NCBI RefSeq assembly: GCF_900625105.1
Contig: NZ_UYYD01000002.1
Coordinates: 496,001-560,000, forward strand
Source of the DNA: Agathobaculum sp. Marseille-P7918
GTDB taxonomy: Bacteria > Bacillota > Clostridia > Oscillospirales > Butyricicoccaceae
Direction of reading: 5' to 3'
Length of the DNA: 64,000 nucleotides
Part shown: one piece after another, positions 1 to 7,960 of the stretch
Layout: each line of letters starts with the position of its first letter
Position numbering within the stretch: position 1 is the first letter of the stretch
Position numbers and translations under genes: made by a program
The notes under the pieces: generated by a model
What the model was told of the DNA's origin: nothing
Database searches by the model: none
What the model saw: the letters and a program-made list of their open reading frames with translations, nothing else

Positions 1-760
1 GGCGGAACGCGATGCGCACCGCCGACGGATGCACATGGCAGCCGTCCGAAATCAGCTCCACGCCAACTTCGTCATTGTCCAGCGCCGCGCCGATCACGCC
101 CGGTTCCCGGTGGGTCATGGGCGGCATGGCGTTGAACAGGTGGGTGACCTCGCGCGCGCCGCGCCGGAACGCCTCGCAGGCGGTGTCGTAGTCCGCCTCG
201 GTGTGCGCCAGCGACAGGCGCACCTCGCCCGCCAGTTCCTCGATCATATCCAGCCCGCCGGGCAGTTCGGGCGCGATCTCGCACAGGCGGATCAGCCCCT
301 GCGCCTGTTCCTGCAAACGGCGGAACAGACCGGCGTCCGGATTTTGCAGCCATGCGCCGTTCTGTGCACCCCGCCGCGCGGGGGACAGGAACGGCCCTTC
401 CAGATTGACGCCCACCAGCGCCGCGCCGCAGCGCTCGGTGCGGTACGCCGCAGCGGCCCGCATCACATCGGACAGCTTTTCCTCCGGATAGGTCATGGTG
501 GCCGGGCAGATCGCGCACACGCCGTTTTCGGCCTGATAGCGTGCGATCGCGGAGATCGCCTGCTCGGTCGCATCGCAGAAATCATAGCCCGCGCAGCCGT
601 GGAAGTGGATGTCGATCAGGCCCGGAATGGCATACAGCCCATCCATATCGCAGGCGTCCGCCGACGCCGGGGCATTCGCGATCCGGTCGCCCGAAAGCAC
701 CAGCCCACCCGTGCGGAACGAGCCGTCCGGCTGGTAGATCCTGAGATTTTTAAACTCCAT
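1..760 (-). CDS. nagA: N-acetylglucosamine-6-phosphate deacetylase, 3' part cut by window edge
   Basis: Removes acetate from GlcNAc-6-phosphate, giving glucosamine-6-phosphate for NagB; cytoplasmic. About 253 residues are visible (family length about 380), starting with ATG at 760. The metal-dependent amidohydrolase motifs are present: GLIDIHFHG near residue 50, NLEGPFLS, the LAHTEADY histidine region, THLFNAMPP and ISDGCHVHP near the cut end. The gene lies 15 nt downstream of nagB on the same strand, so the two form a nagBA unit. Recognition is firm; only the C-terminal third is outside the window. Confidence 0.95.
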   Translation of the reverse strand, partial: MEFKNLRIYQPDGSFRTGGLVLSGDRIANAPASADACDMDGLYAIPGLIDIHFHGCAGYDFCDATEQAISAIARYQAENGVCAICPATMTYPEEKLSDVMRAAAAYRTERCGAALVGVNLEGPFLSPARRGAQNGAWLQNPDAGLFRRLQEQAQGLIRLCEIAPELPGGLDMIEELAGEVRLSLAHTEADYDTACEAFRRGAREVTHLFNAMPPMTHREPGVIGAALDNDEVGVELISDGCHVHPSAVRIAFR

Positions 761-775
761 CTGTCCGCGCGCCGC

Positions 776-1513
776 TTACAGCAGATCCATGCTCTTGGAC
801 AGGGCGGCCTCGTCCGCGACCACGGACACGTCGGTGTGCAGCTGCAGGATGGAAGCCGGCACACGCGGGGTCACCGGGCCGAAGAACGCCTGACGCACGA
901 TATCCGCCTTGTTTTCGCCCGAAACGACGATCACGATGCGGCGCGCGAGCATGATGGTCTGCACGCCCATGGTGTACGCCTGGCGCGGTACGTCGTCCGC
1001 GGACTCGAAAAAGCGCTTGTTGGCCTCGATGGTGGATTCGGTCAAATCGACGCAGTGCGTGCCCTTGGAGAAATACTCGTCCGGCTCGTTGAAGCCGATG
1101 TGGCCGTTCAGGCCCATGCCGAGCAGCTGCAGGTCGATGCCGCCGGCCGCCTTGATCGCCGCGTCATAACGCGCGCACTCACGCTCCGCGTCCATCTGCG
1201 CGCCGTCCGGCAGGTTGATGCGGCTTTCCGGCACGTTGATCGCGTCGAAAAAGTTCTTGTGCATGAAATAATGGTAGCTCTGATCGTGGTACGCGGTCAG
1301 GCCGCGGTACTCGTCCAGATTGAAGGTGGTGCACTCACCGAAATCCACGTCACCCTTATTGTACCACTTGATCAGCTGCTCATAAATGCCGATCGGGGAC
1401 GAACCGGTGGCCAGGCCCAGCACGGAATCCGGCTTGAGGATGACCTGCGCCGAAATGATGTTGGCCGCCTTGCGGCTCATGTCGTTGTAATCCTTTGCAC
1501 GAATGATCTTCAT
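776..1513 (-). CDS. nagB: Glucosamine-6-phosphate deaminase
   Basis: Converts glucosamine-6-phosphate to fructose-6-phosphate and ammonia, feeding amino sugars into glycolysis. The product is 245 aa, normal for NagB. ATG at 1513 is preceded by an AGAGAGG ribosome binding site; the frame continues upstream but without a sensible start. Family motifs seen are GLATGSSPIGIYEQ (phosphate loop), FNLDEYRGL with the catalytic Asp, and LNGHIGFNEP with the catalytic His. It is followed closely by nagA. A terminator-like hairpin lies only about 40 nt upstream, between it and the EIIB gene. Confidence 0.96.
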   Translation of the reverse strand: MKIIRAKDYNDMSRKAANIISAQVILKPDSVLGLATGSSPIGIYEQLIKWYNKGDVDFGECTTFNLDEYRGLTAYHDQSYHYFMHKNFFDAINVPESRINLPDGAQMDAERECARYDAAIKAAGGIDLQLLGMGLNGHIGFNEPDEYFSKGTHCVDLTESTIEANKRFFESADDVPRQAYTMGVQTIMLARRIVIVVSGENKADIVRQAFFGPVTPRVPASILQLHTDVSVVADEAALSKSMDLL

Positions 1514-1550
1514 GTAATTTACCTCTCTTTTTGTCCAAACTTCAGACGCC

Positions 1551-1578
1551 AAAAAACAAAGGCGGGCGTTTGCCCGCC
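1551..1578 (-). terminator. Intrinsic terminator or attenuator between EIIB and nagB
   Basis: A perfect 7-bp GGCGGGC/GCCCGCC stem with a 4-nt loop is followed, reading leftward, by TTTGTTTTTT. It sits after the EIIB gene and 38 nt before the nagB start, leaving little room for a separate nagB promoter. Confidence 0.75.
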
Positions 1579-1629
1579 TCAGCCGCTTGAGGAACGCCTG
1601 CGGCCCCATCCAAACGGGCGCAGGTTTTT

Positions 1630-1881
1630 TTACTGTACCAGCTTTTCCATCTCGCGCGCGAGCGCATGTACGCCCGGGCCGATCACGACATGCACCTCGC
1701 CGTCCGCCCGGCGCAGCACGCCCGCGGCGCCCGCCGCGCGCAGCCCCGCTTCGTCCACCGCCGCGGGGTCCCGCAGGCGCAGACGCAGACGCGTGATGCA
1801 GTGTCCAATGGAACGCACGTTATCCCGGCCGCCGAGCGCCTTTAACATGGCCGCGGCGGCGCCTGCATCGGATAACAACAC
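1630..1881 (-). CDS. Stand-alone PTS EIIB domain, glucose/GlcNAc superfamily
   Basis: An 83-residue protein made only of a glucose-type EIIB domain. The phosphorylated cysteine is in GHCITRLRLRL near residue 28, the signature of PtsG/NagE/MalX-type IIB domains. The start is a GTG at 1881, with a weak AGAGAGA site 13 nt after the HPr stop. In most bacteria this domain is fused to EIIC; no EIIC or EIIA partner is within view. Placement between HPr and nagBA suggests it phosphorylates incoming GlcNAc with a distant EIIC, or acts as a phospho-relay to the nearby PRD antiterminator. The family is clear; the substrate is inferred. Confidence 0.85.
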   Translation of the reverse strand: MLLSDAGAAAAMLKALGGRDNVRSIGHCITRLRLRLRDPAAVDEAGLRAAGAAGVLRRADGEVHVVIGPGVHALAREMEKLVQ

Positions 1882-1893
1882 CGGTTTTCTCTC

Positions 1894-2151
1894 TTACAGA
1901 TTGTCCTGCAGGAACTTCTCGAGCGCAGCTGCTGCCGCTTCCTCGTCCTCGCCCTCGATGGTCAACTTGACCGTGTCGCCCTGCTTGACGCCCATGCTCA
2001 TCACGCCCATGATGCGCTTTGCGTCAACTTCCTTCTTCGGGCCGGCGATCTTGATGGAGGACTTGAACTGCGCAGCCTCCTTGACCAGCATGCCTGCCGG
2101 GCGCGCGTGGATGCCGAGTTCGTCCTTGATGGTGTACTCTACGGTTTTCAT
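1894..2151 (-). CDS. ptsH: Phosphocarrier protein HPr lacking Ser46
   Basis: An 85-aa HPr, the small phosphocarrier between Enzyme I and the EIIA proteins. The phosphorylatable histidine is intact in GIHARPAG (residues 14-21). The segment holding Ser46 in Bacillus HPr (KSIMGVMSLG) reads KRIMGVMSMG here, so the HprK target serine is arginine. ATG at 2151 follows a purine-rich AGGAAA stretch. It lies 12 nt upstream of the EIIB gene and is likely cotranscribed. Because His15 is present, this is a transport HPr and not Crh. The Ser-dependent CcpA co-repressor role should be absent. Confidence 0.95.
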   Translation of the reverse strand: MKTVEYTIKDELGIHARPAGMLVKEAAQFKSSIKIAGPKKEVDAKRIMGVMSMGVKQGDTVKLTIEGEDEEAAAAALEKFLQDNL

Positions 2152-2571
2152 AACTGCATTTTCCTTTCTATCTTGTGCATGGTTGCGGATGACTGACTGG
2201 GCTTTTGCCGGGTAGGCAAACCATCGTCCGATGCCACCGTCTGTTCCGGCAAAGTATGTCCTTTCCGCCGTCAAATCATGCGGCATTGCGCCGCCGAAAC
2301 TGCACAAAGCACGGAAAATTTGCCCCAAAAAAACGAAAAGAACCAAACTCCTGCACCGCCGGGCAAACTTATGGGCCGGCCGCGAGAAATTTGGTTTTGC
2401 CCGCCAACACGGTAACAATCCAATCACAACGAGGACGATGTTCGCTTGTTGTGAATATTGTAACAAACCGAGAGGATTTTTTCAAGCCACTACCGCCCGC
2501 GCAAACTGCCAGAAAATCGGTCTACTTTTTGTGCACCTCATACAAATCACTGGTTTTTGGCGGCAAAGGTT
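2152..2571. other. Intergenic region upstream of ptsH
   Basis: This divergent intergenic stretch must hold the ptsH promoter, but I could not identify a convincing -35/-10 pair for the minus strand. Short open frames here lack ribosome binding sites and recognisable domains. I see no RNA gene. Confidence 0.5.
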
Positions 2572-2600
2572 TTGACGCGGCGCGCGGTTTTTGCTATGCT
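2572..2600 (+). promoter_or_regulatory. Sigma-A promoter of the Cys-rich protein gene
   Basis: TTGACG at 2572-2577 and TATGCT at 2595-2600 with a 17-nt spacer, 35 nt before the ATG at 2636. Confidence 0.7.
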
Positions 2601-2635
2601 AAGCGGGAACAGAGGAAAGCGAGGCGCAAGACAAC

Positions 2636-2998
2636 ATGCAGATTGACGGCAACGAACTGGCGATTTTGCAGGACAAACTCGACCGCGAGGGCAAAAAAGA
2701 GGAGGCATGGCGCATCAAGCAGGAGTTCCTGCGGCAGGTGCGCGAGGCGGGCGACCACTGCCCGTGCCGCCAGCCCTGTCCGCACCACGGCAACTGCTTT
2801 GAGTGCGTGACCATCCACCGCGGCCACCGCGACCACCTGCCCATGTGCCTGTGGGATATGGTCAACGAGCGCATCGCCGCGCTCAGCCACATCACCGAAG
2901 GCACCCTGCGGGACTATGAGGACCGCAAGGCAGCCGAAGCGGCGTCCGGCTGTGCCGACTGCGCGGCGTGCAGCGGCTGTACCGACTGCGGCGAATGA
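2636..2998 (+). CDS. Small cysteine-rich protein of unknown function
   Basis: A 120-aa cytoplasmic-looking protein without signal peptide or membrane segment. It begins with a charged helix (residues 1-38), followed by a Cys/His cluster (HCPCRQPCPHHGNCFEC, roughly 40-57), then HRGHRDHLPMC, and ends with a second cluster of CxxC pairs (CADCAACSGCTDC). The spacing suggests one or two metal sites, zinc or iron-sulfur, but I do not recognise a named family with confidence. It has its own promoter, an AGAGGAAAG site and a terminator directly after the stop, so it is probably monocistronic. Confidence 0.75.
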   Translation: MQIDGNELAILQDKLDREGKKEEAWRIKQEFLRQVREAGDHCPCRQPCPHHGNCFECVTIHRGHRDHLPMCLWDMVNERIAALSHITEGTLRDYEDRKAAEAASGCADCAACSGCTDCGE

Positions 2999-3000
2999 CA

Positions 3001-3028
3001 AAAAGCAGCCCGACGGGCTGCTTTTTTT
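3001..3028. terminator. Bidirectional terminator
   Basis: GCAGCCC/GGGCTGC stem with a 3-nt loop and seven T on the plus strand; AAAA on the other side gives a weaker run for the convergent antiterminator gene. Confidence 0.85.
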
Positions 3029-3032
3029 GCGT

Positions 3033-3863
3033 TTACGCACCGGTGACGCGGGCGATGTGCAGCGTCAGGCACAAAAGCTCGCTTTTGCCGGCGTCAAAGC
3101 CGTACTCCTCCCGCACCGCGTCGCACACCGCCTGCGCGCAGGCGAACGCGGCGGGGTATTTGCCCTGCACGGCGGGCAGCAGGTCGGCGTCCCGGTCGCC
3201 GTAGCCCTGCCCCGCGGCAATGCGGCGCGCGAAAAACTTCAGATGCGCCACAAACCGGTAAAAATCGAGCGAATCCCGGTCGGGCTCGACGCCGCAGCGC
3301 TCGCGCACCAGCCCGAACACCCGCTGCATCAGCCGGGTCATGTCGTACACCTCGGGCAGCTCGCCGCCGCACGCGGCATTGACAAAATGCATCGCGATAA
3401 AGCCCGCCTCGTCCTCGGCAAAGGCGATGCCGGTCTCGGCGCGGATCTGCTCGACCGCGTCGCAGCCCGCCTTGTATTCCTCCGGATAAAACTGGCGGAT
3501 ATCCCATAAAAGCGGGTTGGACAGCTTGATGCCCTGCTTTTCCCGCTCGATCGCGGCTGAAATGTGGTCGGGCAGGGTAACATAAATGCTGTCCGACAGC
3601 GCCGCGCCCAGCGTGCGCTTGGCGCGGTCGATGATGCGCTCGGCAAGCAGGAAATGCGCCAGCGGGATGCTGGTCAGCAGCTGCTGGAAGCGGTCGGACA
3701 GCTGCCCGGCATGCAGCGTAAAGCGCTTTTCGACCCGGTCCGCGGGCGCGTCCTGACCGGCGCGGCGGCCGAAGGCCAGCCCGCGCCCCATCAGCACGGT
3801 CTCTTCGCCGTTTTCGTCCAGCGCGATCACCACATTATTATTGAGCACTTTTTGGATCTGCAT
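3033..3863 (-). CDS. BglG/LicT-family transcriptional antiterminator with two PRDs
   Basis: A 276-aa RNA-binding antiterminator of PTS operons. Residues 1-55 match the CAT RNA-binding domain (KVLNNNVVIALDENGEE, VLMGRGLAFG). PRD1 (about 70-165) has the LPDHISAAIER phosphohistidine motif, and PRD2 (about 170-276) ends in LHIARVTG. Proteins of this type bind a hairpin in the leader RNA and prevent termination when their sugar is present, with PRD phosphorylation by EIIB and HPr setting activity. ATG at 3863 follows AAAGGGGGGCG. No target PTS operon with a clear RAT sequence is adjacent, but the HPr/EIIB/nagBA genes and the hairpin before nagB are within 2 kb. Confidence 0.92.
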   Translation of the reverse strand: MQIQKVLNNNVVIALDENGEETVLMGRGLAFGRRAGQDAPADRVEKRFTLHAGQLSDRFQQLLTSIPLAHFLLAERIIDRAKRTLGAALSDSIYVTLPDHISAAIEREKQGIKLSNPLLWDIRQFYPEEYKAGCDAVEQIRAETGIAFAEDEAGFIAMHFVNAACGGELPEVYDMTRLMQRVFGLVRERCGVEPDRDSLDFYRFVAHLKFFARRIAAGQGYGDRDADLLPAVQGKYPAAFACAQAVCDAVREEYGFDAGKSELLCLTLHIARVTGA

Positions 3864-3943
3864 GCCTTCGCCCCCCTTTTCGGCCTGCCACGGAGCGTTC
3901 CGTCTGTCGGAACAACCCCGTCTGCTTTCCGTATGCTGAAACA

Positions 3944-3973
3944 AGTATACCATGAAGCGCCTTTTCCGGTCAA
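3944..3973 (-). promoter_or_regulatory. Promoter of the antiterminator gene
   Basis: Reading leftward, TTGACC (3973-3968), an 18-nt spacer and TATACT (3949-3944). Confidence 0.6.
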
Positions 3974-4033
3974 CGATGGGGCGAAAAACACGCTAAAAAA
4001 CCGCGAAGATTGCGTTTCTGTCGGTCAAAGATA

Positions 4034-4062
4034 TTGCTTTTTCGCTACCAAACCGCTATAAT
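4034..4062 (+). promoter_or_regulatory. Promoter of trkA-trkH
   Basis: TTGCTT and TATAAT (4057-4062) separated by 17 nt, 54 nt before the trkA start. Confidence 0.65.
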
Positions 4063-4116
4063 CGCTATGTATTACCATTTTATGTACCCTGTAAAAAGAG
4101 AGATCGGAGGCGCACC

Positions 4117-5493
4117 ATGCGCATCATTATTGTAGGCTGCGGCAAAGTCGGTTCCGCACTGGCAGAACAGCTTTCCGCAGAAGGGCATGACCTGACCCTG
4201 ATCGACCTGTCCGAGCGGCGGCTCACCGAGCTGACCAACACGCTCGACCTGACTTCGGTAACCGGCAGCGGCACGAGTTACCATGTGCTCGAAGAGGCGG
4301 GCGTGCGGGAGACCGACCTGCTGATCGCCGTCACCACCCATGACGAGATCAACCTGCTTTCCTGCCTGATCGCCAGCAAAGCGGCCGGCTGTCACACGAT
4401 CGCGCGTGTGCGCGACCCGGAATATGTATCCGAGATCGGCTTCATCCGCGACGAACTGGGTCTGTCCATGGTCATCAACCCGGAATTGTCCACAGCGCGC
4501 GTGGTTTCGCGCCTGATCCGTTTCCCGTCCGCCATCGGCGTGAGCACCTTCGCCAAGGGCCGCATCGAACTGCTCGATATCCGCGTCCCGTCCACTTCCC
4601 GCCTCAACGGCATGGCGGTGTGCGAAGTCAACCCGCTGCTGCGCACGAACGCACTGCTGTGCATGGTGCGGCGCGAGGGGCAGACCTTTATCCCCAAGGG
4701 CGATTTCATCCTGCATGAGGGCGACGACGTGACCGTCATCGTCCCGCCGCGGGAACAGACCGAGTTTTTCCGCCAGATCGGCGTGCCGAACGACCATATC
4801 CGCTCGGCCATGCTGATCGGCGGCGGCAAAATTTCCTACTTTTTGGCCAAAATGCTGCTGGAAACCGGCATTTCGGTCAAGATCATCGAAAACCAGCTCG
4901 AGCGGTGCGAGGCGCTGTCCGAAATGCTGCCGGGCGCGACCATCATCCACGGCGACGGCACCGACCGCGACCTGCTCGACGAAGAGGGTCTGTCTACCTG
5001 TGAAGCGTTCTGCGCGCTGACCGGCATGGACGAGGAAAACATCCTGCTGGCGCTGCACGCGGGGCGCCATTCCAAGGCCAAACTGTTCACCAAGGTCAAC
5101 CGCGTCAACTTTGAGGAAGTCATCTCCAGCCTGCCCATCGGCACGGTCATCCGTCCCAAGCAGACGACCGCCGAGCTGATCGGCCAATACACCCGCGCGA
5201 TGCAGAACTCGATGGGTTCCAACGTGGAAACGCTGCACCAGCTGGACGGCGGCGCGGAAGCGCTCGAATTCCGCGTGGCGGCGCACGACCTGATCGGCGT
5301 GCCGCTGCAGGATATGCCCATCCGCCCGGATGTGCTGCTGTGCTGCATTAACCGCAAGGGCCGCCGCATCATCCCGCGCGGCCGCGACGTGCTGCGCGAA
5401 GGCGATACCGTGATCGTGGTTTCCAACCGGCGCGGCATGAATGACCTGCAGGATATTCTCCAGCCGGAAGAAGCGGAGGATATCGAATCATGA
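4117..5493 (+). CDS. trkA: Trk potassium uptake regulatory subunit TrkA
   Basis: Cytoplasmic NAD-binding regulator that gates the TrkH potassium channel. The product is 458 aa, normal for the two-module TrkA. The first RCK-N domain begins at residue 1 with VGCGKVGSALA (GxGxxG) and is followed by an RCK-C domain about residues 140-220. A second RCK-N begins near 228 with IGGGKISYFLA, followed by a second RCK-C to the end. ATG at 4117 follows GATCGGAGG. Its stop overlaps the trkH start, so the two subunits are translationally coupled. Confidence 0.97.
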   Translation: MRIIIVGCGKVGSALAEQLSAEGHDLTLIDLSERRLTELTNTLDLTSVTGSGTSYHVLEEAGVRETDLLIAVTTHDEINLLSCLIASKAAGCHTIARVRDPEYVSEIGFIRDELGLSMVINPELSTARVVSRLIRFPSAIGVSTFAKGRIELLDIRVPSTSRLNGMAVCEVNPLLRTNALLCMVRREGQTFIPKGDFILHEGDDVTVIVPPREQTEFFRQIGVPNDHIRSAMLIGGGKISYFLAKMLLETGISVKIIENQLERCEALSEMLPGATIIHGDGTDRDLLDEEGLSTCEAFCALTGMDEENILLALHAGRHSKAKLFTKVNRVNFEEVISSLPIGTVIRPKQTTAELIGQYTRAMQNSMGSNVETLHQLDGGAEALEFRVAAHDLIGVPLQDMPIRPDVLLCCINRKGRRIIPRGRDVLREGDTVIVVSNRRGMNDLQDILQPEEAEDIES

Positions 5494-6935
5494 ATCATGC
5501 CATGGTACGCTACCTGATCGGCTGGATGCTGGGCGTGGAATCGGTGTTCCTGCTTTTGCCCATGCTGACCGCCATCCTGTACCGCGAACCCGTTGTGCTG
5601 GCCTATCTGGCGACCGCCGCGATCTGTCTGGCGATTGCCGCCGTTTTGTGTCACAAAAAACCGGAAAACACCCGCTTTTACGCCCGCGAAGGCTTTGTCA
5701 CGGTCGCGCTGTGCTGGATCGTGCTGGCGCTGACCGGCGCGCTGCCGTTTTTGTTCAGCGGCGAGATCCCGTCGGTGGTGGACGCATTGTTCGAAACCAT
5801 CTCGGGCTTTACCACCACGGGCGCGACCATCCTGAGCGACGTCGAAGCGCTCTCGCACGCCTCGCTCCTGTGGCGCAGCCTGACCCACTGGGTCGGCGGC
5901 ATGGGCGTTCTGGTGTTCATGCTGATCGTGCTGCCGCTGGCCGGCGGCCAGACCATCCACCTGATGCGCGCGGAAAGCCCCGGCCCGTCGGTGAGCAAGC
6001 TGTCGCCCCATCTGCGCGACACCGCCATGATCCTGTACGGCATCTATTTCGGCATGACCGTGCTGGAGATCGTGCTGCTGATGCTCGGCGGCATGCCGCT
6101 GTTCGACGCGGCCTGCACCTCGATGGCGACCGCAGGCACGGGCGGCTTCGGCATCTGGAACAGCTCGATCGCCTATTATGACAGCTATTACCTGCAAGGG
6201 GTCGTGACCATCTTCATGATCCTGTTCGGCGTCAACTTCAGCGTGTATTTCCTGCTGCTGACCAAGCGCTGGAAAAACGCCTTCCGCATCGAAGAGGTGC
6301 GCCTGTATCTGGGCGTCATTCTCGCCTCGTCTGTACTAATCGCCATCAATGTGCGGCCGCTGTTCTCAAGCTTTTTCCAGAGCTTCCACCACGCCGCGTT
6401 CCAGGTGGCATCCATCATCACCACCACCGGCTTTTCCACCGTGGACTTCAACCAGTGGCCCGCGTTCAGCAAGGCGCTGCTCGTACTTTTGATGTTCATC
6501 GGCGCGTGCGCCGGTTCGACCGGCGGCGGCATGAAATGCTCGCGCGTGCTGCTCATGTGCAAGAGCATCCGCAAGGAAATGCAGTTCCTCATCCATCCGC
6601 GCGCGGTGCGCGTTAACAAGATGGATGGCCGCCGTGTCCAGCATGAAGTCGTGCGCTCGGTCAACGTGTTCATGATCGCGTATCTTTTGCTGTTCATCGT
6701 GTCGGTGCTGCTGCTGTCGATCACCAACGAGGAGCTCATCACCAACTTCACCGCGGTTGCGGCGACGCTCAACAACGTCGGCCCCGGCCTCGAACTGGTC
6801 GGCCCCGCGGCAAACTTCGGCTTTTTCTCGCCCCTGAGCAAGATCGTTCTGATGTTCGACATGCTCGCCGGCCGTCTGGAAGTGTTCCCGATGCTGCTGC
6901 TGTTCGCCCCGGCGACCTGGCGCAGAGAAAAGTGA
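5490..6935 (+). CDS. trkH: Trk potassium uptake transmembrane subunit TrkH
   Basis: Potassium-translocating membrane subunit, 481 aa with about ten hydrophobic segments. The four pore-loop filter segments are recognisable: GFTTTGAT near residue 108, TAGTGGFG near 214, TTTGFSTVDF near 313, and LNNVGPGL near 430. The ATG overlaps the trkA stop (ATGA). A strong terminator follows directly, so the operon is trkA-trkH only. Confidence 0.97.
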   Translation: MNHAMVRYLIGWMLGVESVFLLLPMLTAILYREPVVLAYLATAAICLAIAAVLCHKKPENTRFYAREGFVTVALCWIVLALTGALPFLFSGEIPSVVDALFETISGFTTTGATILSDVEALSHASLLWRSLTHWVGGMGVLVFMLIVLPLAGGQTIHLMRAESPGPSVSKLSPHLRDTAMILYGIYFGMTVLEIVLLMLGGMPLFDAACTSMATAGTGGFGIWNSSIAYYDSYYLQGVVTIFMILFGVNFSVYFLLLTKRWKNAFRIEEVRLYLGVILASSVLIAINVRPLFSSFFQSFHHAAFQVASIITTTGFSTVDFNQWPAFSKALLVLLMFIGACAGSTGGGMKCSRVLLMCKSIRKEMQFLIHPRAVRVNKMDGRRVQHEVVRSVNVFMIAYLLLFIVSVLLLSITNEELITNFTAVAATLNNVGPGLELVGPAANFGFFSPLSKIVLMFDMLAGRLEVFPMLLLFAPATWRREK

Positions 6936-6946
6936 CCCAAACAAGC

Positions 6947-6975
6947 AAAAACGCCCGCAAAGCGGGCGTTTTTTT
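6947..6975. terminator. Bidirectional terminator
   Basis: ACGCCCGC/GCGGGCGT stem, AAAA on the left and a T run on the right; serves trkH and the convergent YD-type gene. Confidence 0.85.
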
Positions 6976-6977
6976 AC

Positions 6978-7871
6978 TTATGAAAGCGCTTCGCAAATGG
7001 TTTCCGAAACCAGAACGCCCTCGGCATTGTATTCCGCCTGATAGATGCACACACCGAGCGCGTCGAACCGCTGCTCCGTGCGCCCTTGCAGCACGCCGTT
7101 TTCGTACTGGGCACTGCTGCCGGTCGAACCGTCCGCGCTGTCGGTGTAGCGGAAGGTGGTTTCGCGTTTATTGCCGTCACCGTTATCCACAAGGCTGTGG
7201 ATGAGCCGATCTTTGTCGTCGTAAGCATAGTCCGCGACGGCCGTATAGCCGCCCAGCTGGATTTCGCTGTGGACGATACGATTTTTGTCATCCAGAATGT
7301 GGGCGTCCTGCTCGATCACCGCGCCGTCCGCATCGTATACGGTCACGGCTGCAAGCGTCGTGCCGTCCGGCTGCGGCTCGTAGATTCGTTCGCTTCTGGT
7401 GCTGATTTCGCCCTCGCTGCGGGTCTCTGCGCTGATTTCGCGTCCCTCTTCGTCGAAAGCTGTGGTCGTCTCGGTCAGCAGCGCGCTGTCCAGATACATC
7501 ACGCCGCGCACGCAGTTGCCCACGCGGTCATATTCTCTCAGGCTGAGCATGGGCTTGCCATCCCCATCGGAAAACGACGCGATCAGGCGTCCCTCTGCGT
7601 CATAGGCTTGGTACGAGACCGACTCCGACCACTCCCCGCCGCCGTCCTCCGGCAGCGCGCCGCCGGTCATCTCGCGCAGCGAAGCCTGATCGAACCGCAA
7701 GGTCTGGGTGTAATACCGCGTATCCCGCGGCAGCGCGGCGCGCAGGTCGTCCAGCGTTGCGATCTGCGTGCCGTCGATCGGCTGCACGGATGCCTGATAC
7801 GCCACGGTCACGCCGGTGACCGCCGCGGCCAGCAGAACGCCCGCTACAAGGCGCATGACGATCTGTTTCAT
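6978..7871 (-). CDS. Secreted YD/RHS-repeat-like protein
   Basis: A 297-aa protein with an N-terminal signal peptide or anchor (residues 1-25, VMRLVAGVLLAAAVTGVTVAY) and no lipobox. The rest is built of repeats of the YD type: YDAEGRLIASF, YDRVGNCVRG, FDEEGREISA, YDADGAVIEQ, YDDKDRLIHS, FDALGVCIYQ and YNAEGVLVSE, each about 25-35 residues apart. Such repeats form beta-rich extracellular shells, here without any toxin tip. It probably sits outside the membrane; its role is unknown. Confidence 0.8.
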   Translation of the reverse strand: MKQIVMRLVAGVLLAAAVTGVTVAYQASVQPIDGTQIATLDDLRAALPRDTRYYTQTLRFDQASLREMTGGALPEDGGGEWSESVSYQAYDAEGRLIASFSDGDGKPMLSLREYDRVGNCVRGVMYLDSALLTETTTAFDEEGREISAETRSEGEISTRSERIYEPQPDGTTLAAVTVYDADGAVIEQDAHILDDKNRIVHSEIQLGGYTAVADYAYDDKDRLIHSLVDNGDGNKRETTFRYTDSADGSTGSSAQYENGVLQGRTEQRFDALGVCIYQAEYNAEGVLVSETICEALS

Positions 7872-7897
7872 CGCAATTCCCCCGTTCTCTGTCCTCC

Positions 7898-7936
7898 AAA
7901 AACCGCAAAGGCGTGCGTCGGAAACCGGCGCACGCC
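7898..7936 (-). terminator. Terminator of the phosphoglucomutase gene
   Basis: GGCGTGCG/CGCACGCC 8-bp stem followed, reading leftward, by TTTGCGGTTTTT. Confidence 0.75.
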
Positions 7937-7960
7937 CTTTGTTTGGCTGAAAAGCAATCT

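Noticed and set aside
29-2215. Very long plus-strand open frame over nagA, nagB and ptsH
   Set aside because: It is antisense to three genes with clear family motifs, has no domain or ribosome binding site, and results from high third-position GC.
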